This document shows positions 59,237-64,000 of a stretch of DNA of 64,000 bases, piece after piece. The notes beneath the pieces are model-generated. The model did not search any database. It was not told the origin of the DNA and was given only the letters and a program-made list of their open reading frames with translations. Each line of letters starts with the position of its first letter. The stretch's first letter is position 1. This DNA is from Poindextera sp036272595 (lineage in GTDB: Bacteria; Pseudomonadota; Alphaproteobacteria; Caulobacterales; Caulobacteraceae). Position numbers and translations under genes: made by a program. The DNA lies in NCBI GenBank assembly GCA_036272595.1, contig DATAYM010000058.1, forward strand, positions 62,001-126,000, written 5' to 3'.

Positions 59237-60409
59237 ATGGAGCTGAACCTCAGCCCCGAGCTGCGCAGGCTGGTGGACGAGGCCCGCGAATGGGGCGAGC
59301 GCGAGGTTCGTCCCGCCGGCCTGGAGGCCGACCGCAACGCCGCGCCGCTGCCGCCCGAGCATCCCTATTTCCGCAAGTTCGTCGACAGTGGCCGGGCCGG
59401 CGCCCGCGCGCAGGCGGCCGAGACGCCGGAAGGGCGCATGGTGCGGTCGGTGGTGCTGGGCGAGGAGTCCGCCTACTGGGACCGCGGCATGGGCGTGGCG
59501 ACGCCGGGCGCCGGCTTTCCCTCCGGCGCGGTCAACGCCTCCGGCACGGCCGAGCAGAAGGAGCGGTTCCTGGGCCCCTTCCGCGAGTTGAAGGACCCGC
59601 ACTGGGCCAGCTTCGCCCTGACCGAGCCCGGCGGCGGCTCCGACACCGCCGCCTTCCGCACCCGCGCCACCCGAACCGATCGCGGCTGGCTGCTGAACGG
59701 GGCCAAATGCTTCATCGGCAATGCGGCGCGCGCCGACTGGATCCTGGTCCAGGCCACCCTCGATCCCAGCCTCGGCCGCGCCGGCCAGCGCTCGTTCTTC
59801 GTCGAGAAGGGAACCGCGGGCCTGAGCGGCATGAAGATCGAGAAGAAGATGGGCCTGCGCGCCTACGAGTCCGTCTCCTTCGTGCTGGAGAACTGCGAGG
59901 TCCCGGCCGAGAACGTCCTGGGCGGCGAGGAGCGCGAGGCGCGCGCGCCGGGCAGCGGGACCGGGGCCTATGGCGCGACCATGGGGGCGCTGAACTCGGC
60001 CAGGGTCGGGGTCGCCGCCAGCGCCCTCGGCATCGCCCGCGCGGCGCTGGACGAGGCGCGGCGGTTTGCGAAGGACTCCGGCGCCATCAGGCATCCGCGG
60101 GTGCGCGACGAGCTGGAGCGGGTGCTGCGCAAGCTGCGCGCGGCGCGGCTGGCGACCTTGAAGGCCGGCTGGATGGTCGATCAGCGCCGCGGCAATGTGG
60201 TCGAGTCCTCGATGGCCAAGATCCTCGCCGCCGAGATCGCCCAGGAAGCGGGGACGCTGGGCATGGAGATCGTCGGCCTGGAGGCCGGCGCGGGCGAGGT
60301 GCTGATCGAGAAGCTGTTCCGCGACGCCAAGGCGCTGAACATCGTCGAGGGCACCGGCCAGATCCAGCGGGTGATCATAGCGCGGCAACTGGTGGGCCTG
60401 CCGAGGTAG
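59237..60409 (+). CDS. Acyl-CoA dehydrogenase (catalytic partner)
   Basis: A 390-residue acyl-CoA dehydrogenase. FALTEPGGGSDTAAFRTRAT is signature 1, IEKKMGLRAYESVSFVLENCEVPAENVLG follows, and the active-site Glu sits in LNIVEGTGQIQRVIIARQL. Starts 3 bp after the preceding dehydrogenase-like gene, so the two are almost certainly made together and may form a hetero-oligomer. Typical substrates of such paired enzymes are bulky acyl-CoAs such as steroid side chains; that is inference. Confidence 0.93.
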   Translation: MELNLSPELRRLVDEAREWGEREVRPAGLEADRNAAPLPPEHPYFRKFVDSGRAGARAQAAETPEGRMVRSVVLGEESAYWDRGMGVATPGAGFPSGAVNASGTAEQKERFLGPFRELKDPHWASFALTEPGGGSDTAAFRTRATRTDRGWLLNGAKCFIGNAARADWILVQATLDPSLGRAGQRSFFVEKGTAGLSGMKIEKKMGLRAYESVSFVLENCEVPAENVLGGEEREARAPGSGTGAYGATMGALNSARVGVAASALGIARAALDEARRFAKDSGAIRHPRVRDELERVLRKLRAARLATLKAGWMVDQRRGNVVESSMAKILAAEIAQEAGTLGMEIVGLEAGAGEVLIEKLFRDAKALNIVEGTGQIQRVIIARQLVGLPR

Positions 60410-60427
60410 TTCCGCGTTGATAGGGTC

Positions 60428-61246
60428 ATGAGCATCGACATGACCCTTTTCGACCCCTGGCTCGAACGCTGGGGCCTGACCCCCGACGGCGCTGCCATCA
60501 AGGGCACCTGGGCCAGCCTGCTGCCGGTGCGGCGCGGCGATGAGCCGGCCATGCTGAAGGTCGGGGTGACGCCGGAGGAGGCGCCCGGCCTGGACCTGCT
60601 GGTCTGGTACGACGGCGAGGGCACGGTGCGGGTGCTGGAGCGCGGCGACACCGCCATCCTGATGCAGCGGGCCATGGGCGAGCGGTCGCTGAAGGCCATG
60701 GCGCGGAACGGCGAAGACGAAGAGGCCCTGGGCATACTATGCGCCGCCGCCGCGCGGATTCTCGCCCCGCGAAAAGCACCGCCGCCGTCGTCGCTGCTGC
60801 CGCTGGCCAGGCGGTTCGAGCCCCTGCGGCAGGGCGCGGCGACCCATGGCGGGGTGCTCGCGCGGTGCTGGGACGAAGCGCAAGGCCTGCTGGCCACCGC
60901 GCGGGACGAGCGACCGCTGCACGGCGACCTCTGGCACGACAATGTGCGCGACGATGCGGCGCGCGGCTGGCTGGTGATCGACCCCAAGGGCTTCCTCGGC
61001 GAGCGGACCTACGACTATGCCGTCATGGTCACCAACCCCGACTTCCCGGACATCGCCGCCGATCCGCGGCGGTTCGCGCGGCGGGCGGCGCTGGTGGCCG
61101 AGACCGCCGGGCTGGAGCTCAGACGCCTGATCCAGTGCATCCTGGTCGACGCCGGCCTCTACGCGCTCTGGTCGATCTCCGAGGGCCATGAGCCGAAGGC
61201 GCTGGCGGTGGCCGAGATGGCGGCGGGAAGGCTGGACGCCGCCTAG
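60428..61246 (+). CDS. Aminoglycoside/hydroxyurea phosphotransferase-family kinase
   Basis: A 272-residue small-molecule kinase of the APH(6)/hydroxyurea phosphotransferase type. The catalytic loop is PLHGDLWHDNVRDDA (Brenner-type H-G-D-x-x-x-x-N) and the metal-binding Asp is in VIDPKGFLGERTYD, as in that family. It may phosphorylate an alcohol such as streptomycin or a metabolite; resistance is not implied by sequence alone. ATG 60428 or 60440 is the start. It follows the dehydrogenase gene by 18 bp. Confidence 0.85.
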   Translation: MSIDMTLFDPWLERWGLTPDGAAIKGTWASLLPVRRGDEPAMLKVGVTPEEAPGLDLLVWYDGEGTVRVLERGDTAILMQRAMGERSLKAMARNGEDEEALGILCAAAARILAPRKAPPPSSLLPLARRFEPLRQGAATHGGVLARCWDEAQGLLATARDERPLHGDLWHDNVRDDAARGWLVIDPKGFLGERTYDYAVMVTNPDFPDIAADPRRFARRAALVAETAGLELRRLIQCILVDAGLYALWSISEGHEPKALAVAEMAAGRLDAA

Positions 61247-61269
61247 CCGCGGTTGATACTCAAGCGCTC

Positions 61270-63515
61270 ATGAGCGCGTTCGACGGGATCCGGGTTCTCG
61301 ACTGCTCTCAAGGGCTCTCCGGACCCATGGCCGCCATGCTGCTGGCCGATTTCGGCGCCGAGGTGCTGAAGCTGGAGCCGCCGGAAGGGGATGGGGCCAC
61401 GGACGCGCCCGGCGCGGTGGCCTGGAACCGCAACAAGCACCGGCTGAGCCTCGACCTGGCGACCGAGCGCGCACGGTTCGACGCCCTCGCGGCCGGCGCC
61501 GACGTGGGGTGTTCGACCATGGCCCGACCGCCCTCGCCCGCCTGGGCCTGCAAGCGGAGGCGATGACGGCGGCGCACCCGCGGCTGATCCACCTCTGGGT
61601 CCCGCCTTACGGGACCACCGGCGAATGGAGCGACCTGCCGGCCCACCACGCCAGCCTGACCGGCCTTTCCGGCATGGCCTTCCGGCAGGGCAGCTATGCC
61701 GACCAGCCGATCTGGTACGTCGCGCCCTTGGTGCACTACGCCCAGGCGACCCTGGCGGCGGCCGCCGTCGGCGCGGCGCTGCTGGAGCGCTCGGCCAGCG
61801 GCCTCGGCCAGGCTGTGGTGGTCAGCGGCCTGCACGCCATGGCCGAGACCGCCTGCCCGCTCGGGGCCATGGGCGGCGGCGACCGCGGCGGCGGCCATCC
61901 CCTGGGCGGCGGGGCCAGCTACCGCCTCTATCAATGCGGCGACGGCAAGTGGCTGTTCCTCGGCACGCTGTTCTCGCACTTCTTCGCCAACGCCCTGGAG
62001 GCGCTGGACCTGAGCTATGGCGAGGCCTGGGACATCGGCTCGGCCATCCAGGACAAGCTGCTGAGCGGCCCGCGCGAGCATTGGCTGGCCCTGTTCCGCG
62101 AACATGACGCGCCGGCGGGGCCTGTCGACCGGCGCGTCGACTGGCTGGCGAGCGACATCGCCCGCGCCAACGCGCTGGGCCTGGTGCTGAACCACCCGAC
62201 CCTTGGCCCGGTGGAGATGCCCGGCGTGCTGGCCCGGCTGGGGGCCACGCCGGGATCGGTGCGCCATTTCCTTGACGAGGCGACGCCGAAGCGGCTGACG
62301 GCGTTCGCCACGCCGCGCCCGCCCCTGCCCGCCGCGGCGTCCAAGCGGCCGGCGCTGCCGCTGGCCGGCGTGCGCGTGCTGGACCTGGGCACCGTGGTCG
62401 CCGGCGCCTATGCCTCGGCCATCCTGGCCAATTTCGGCGCCGATGTGGTCAAGGTCGAGCCGGCGGAGGGGGATCCGTTCCGCTCCGGCGGGCCGGGCTT
62501 CATGAACTACAACCGCGGCAAGCGCGGCCTGGGCGTCAACCTGAAGCGGCCGGAGGGGCTGGCCCTCTTCCTCGACCTGGCCAAGCGCGCCGACGTGGTG
62601 CTGGACAACTACCGCCTGGGGGTGCGCGAGCGGCTGGGCATCGACTACGCGGCGCTCAAGGCCGTCAACCCGCGCATCGTCTCCTGCTCGGCCAACACCT
62701 ATGGCTCGCGGGGGGCCGACGCGCGGCTGCCGGGGTTCGATCCGCTGCTGCAGGCGCGCAGCGGCATGATGGCGGCCCAGGGCGGCGAGGACGGCGAGCC
62801 GGTGTTCCACACCATCCCGATCAACGACGTCGCCACCGCCGCCCTGACCGCCTTCGCCGTCATCGCGGCGCTGAACGCCCGCGAGGTTACCGGCGAGGGG
62901 CAGAATGTCGAGACCAGCCTGGCGGCGGCCAGCACCCTCTACCAGTTCGGCGAGCTGACCACCTATGCCGGCCGGCCGCCCAGCCCGGACGGCTCGCGCG
63001 ACTGCATCGGCTTTGCGGCGCTGGACCGCTACTACCGCTGCCGCGACGGCTGGCTGACCCTGGCCTGCACGGAGGCGGGCCATTTCGCCGCCCTGACGGG
63101 CGCGCTCGACCATCCGGAATGGCTGAAGCGCTGGAACGGCGAAGCGGCCCTGGCCGCCGCGCGCGACGGGACCTTGGCCGACGAACTGGCGGCGGCGTTC
63201 CGGCAACTCGGCCGCGACGACGCCGTGCGGGCGCTGACCGGCGCCGGCGTCCCCGCCCTGCCGGTGATGCGCGGCGACGAGGTGCAGCGCACCGAGTTCT
63301 TCTGGGACAACGGTTATTTCGACCTGCACGCCCACCCCTATTACGGCGAGCTGATCGCCAGCCGCGGCTTCGCCGAGTTCAACGGCGCGCCGGCGCGGTT
63401 CGAGCGGCTGCACCCCGAACTGGGCGAGCACGGCGTCGAGGTGCTGACCGACTACGGCGTCCCGCGCGAGCGCATCGTCGAGCTGGCGAGGGCGCGGGTG
63501 ATCTTCCGCGGTTGA
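61270..63515 (+). pseudogene. Two-domain CaiB/BaiF CoA transferase gene with a frameshift
   Basis: A class III CoA transferase of about 748 residues made of two CaiB-like halves: the first begins FDGIRVLDCSQGLSGPMAAM LLADFGAEVLKLEPPEGD, the second LPLAGVRVLDLGTVVAGAYA SAILANFGADVVKVEPAEGDPF. The frame breaks at 61501-61514: GAC GTG GGG TGT TCG, where a continuous protein needs GAC GTG GNG GTG TTC GAC CAT, so one base is missing at about 61507. After it the frame runs clean to 63515 (from the V at 61509, FDHGPTALARLGL). Reading is otherwise undamaged, so this is a recent lesion or an assembly error. It would transfer CoA between carboxylic acids in the neighbouring acyl-CoA pathway. Confidence 0.85.
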
Positions 63516-63530
63516 GGGGTCGGCGCTCTA

Positions 63531-63555
63531 GATCCTCCCCCGTTGGGGGAGGATC
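63531..63555. terminator. Perfect 11-bp hairpin between convergent genes
   Basis: GATCCTCCCCC GTT GGGGGAGGATC is a perfect inverted repeat with a 3-base loop, between the CoA transferase gene and the converging small exported-protein gene. A stem of this strength can end transcription from both sides. The core TCCCCCGTT.GGGGGA recurs at 53312-53327, so it may also be a genomic repeat. Confidence 0.6.
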
Positions 63556-63559
63556 ATCC

Positions 63560-63766
63560 TTAGTGGCGCCCGTGGGTCTCGTTGTACTTCTTGGTCGCCA
63601 TGTGGTGGCCGATGGCGCAGCCGGCCGCGGCGCCGAGGAGGGCGTGGTGGTGGGCGAAGTGACCGGCGACGCCGCCGACGATCGCCCCCTTGATGCAGCC
63701 CCGGGCGTCGGCCGCGCCGGCGCCGGCGGCCATGGTGAGAACGAGAACGATGGCGAGCGATTTCAT
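63560..63766 (-). CDS. Small exported glycine-zipper-like protein
   Basis: A 68-residue exported protein: signal peptide MKSLAIVLVLTMAAGAGAAD, then CIKGAIVGGVAGHFAHHHAL, LGAAAGCAIGHH and a charged tail. The GxxxG spacing (GAIVGGVAG, GAAAGCAIG) resembles glycine-zipper 2TM small proteins of the envelope. Two cysteines and a His cluster are present. ATG 63766 follows AAAAGGA. Function unknown. Confidence 0.7.
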   Translation of the reverse strand: MKSLAIVLVLTMAAGAGAADARGCIKGAIVGGVAGHFAHHHALLGAAAGCAIGHHMATKKYNETHGRH

Positions 63767-63810
63767 GGGCGGTCCTTTTCGGGGGTTGACCAGCTTAGTC
63801 GTATTGAAAC

Positions 63811-64000
63811 TCACGAGCCCGCGGAAGGCGGCTCCTGCCGCACCACGGGAGCGACCCAGCCCTCTTCCAGGCTCTTGGCCGGGTGCGAGGCGGTGACCTG
63901 GCCCATGAAGGTGGGCGGCATCAGGTCATAACCCAGCAGGCGGCGCAGCGCCGGCGACATGCGCCGCACCCGCGCCTTCGGGACGCCGAGATAGAAGTTC
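63811..64000 (-). CDS. Partial gene at right edge, product not recognised
   Basis: The last 190 bases hold the 3' end of a minus-strand gene with 62 residues visible, NFYLGVPKARVRRMSPALRR at the edge and ending VVRQEPPSAGS before TGA (63811-63813). The segment ALRRLLGYDLMPPTFMGQVTAS reads like a regular globular domain C-terminus. The reading frame and base use support coding. I cannot name the family from this fragment. Confidence 0.6.
   Translation of the reverse strand, partial: NFYLGVPKARVRRMSPALRRLLGYDLMPPTFMGQVTASHPAKSLEEGWVAPVVRQEPPSAGS

Noticed and set aside
57776..60388. An 870-codon open frame on the minus strand
   Set aside because: Antisense to the epoxide hydrolase and the two acyl-CoA dehydrogenases, with the same shadow composition.
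61308..63431. A 707-codon open frame on the minus strand
   Set aside because: Antisense to the CoA transferase; no domain, Gly/Ala/Arg-rich shadow text.

Overview
The window is about 64 kb of very GC-rich (roughly 70%), densely coding DNA. The gene content (FlgA/FlgH of the flagellar P- and L-rings, an xseB-ispA-dxs operon, a serB/miaA pair, many acyl-CoA dehydrogenases, CaiB-type CoA transferases, TonB receptors) and the frequent GTG/TTG starts fit an alphaproteobacterium, most likely of the Caulobacterales (Phenylobacterium/Caulobacter type). That placement is inferred from gene content and style only. I saw no tRNA, rRNA, CRISPR array, complete insertion sequence or prophage.

Layout. 1-1489: end of a flagellar operon (flgA, flgH). 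1516-2181: a FitA/VapB-VapC toxin-antitoxin operon behind a perfect 20-bp palindrome. 2178-5269 (minus): xseB-ispA-dxs. 5395-8722: a frameshifted MFS gene facing a TetR gene that sits behind a CoxE-like VWA gene. 8816-13551: GNAT, a histone-deacetylase-like hydrolase, a histidine phosphatase, a transglutaminase, a 49-aa small protein, cytochrome b561 and an unknown protein. 13602-16036: a His-rich exported protein, an outer-membrane-type protein, a 5'-truncated MarR gene and a membrane protein. 16128-18828: lipoprotein hydrolase and acyl-CoA dehydrogenase, divergent from a hotdog thioesterase. 19238-22079: a three-gene DevBCA-like export operon. 22133-22502: remnant of a RelE-type toxin plus its intact antidote.

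22601-29907 is metabolic: an SDR enzyme, an amidohydrolase and a pectinacetylesterase-like hydrolase divergent from a LysR regulator, then two tandem GPH-type sugar symporter paralogues. 29923-39105 is housekeeping: a ureidoglycolate-lyase-like protein, Mrp, HflK/HflC, a nested intergenic repeat, a HAD phosphatase, SerB divergent from MiaA, an L,D-transpeptidase and a YcbK-like protein. 39119-42824 (minus) is an iron-uptake operon (TonB receptor, Sel1 protein, PiuC-like dioxygenase) with a Fur-box candidate. 43142-48955 holds an MsbA-like ABC exporter with an overlapping upstream ORF, an MFS exporter, an aldehyde dehydrogenase and an alpha/beta hydrolase. 49124-54506 is a 1365-aa autotransporter divergent from a LuxR-type regulator. 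54594-57167 is ilvBN, preceded by a readable attenuator with a leader peptide MRHIILVLARRPLSA. 57167-63515 carries a lipid/CoA-ester catabolism set: epoxide-hydrolase-like protein, two adjacent acyl-CoA dehydrogenases, a small-molecule kinase and a two-domain CoA transferase broken by a frameshift.

Most notable signals: the ilvBN attenuator; the toxin-antitoxin operator; the antidote with a deleted toxin; two divergent gene pairs whose ATG codons overlap in one CATG; the acyl-CoA dehydrogenase pair in which one partner lacks the usual catalytic glutamate; the autotransporter/LuxR island; the nested 9-mer repeat downstream of hflC; and two one-base frameshifts, at about 5752 and 61507, which are either real lesions or assembly errors. 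I did not find a convincing multi-gene system of unknown type.
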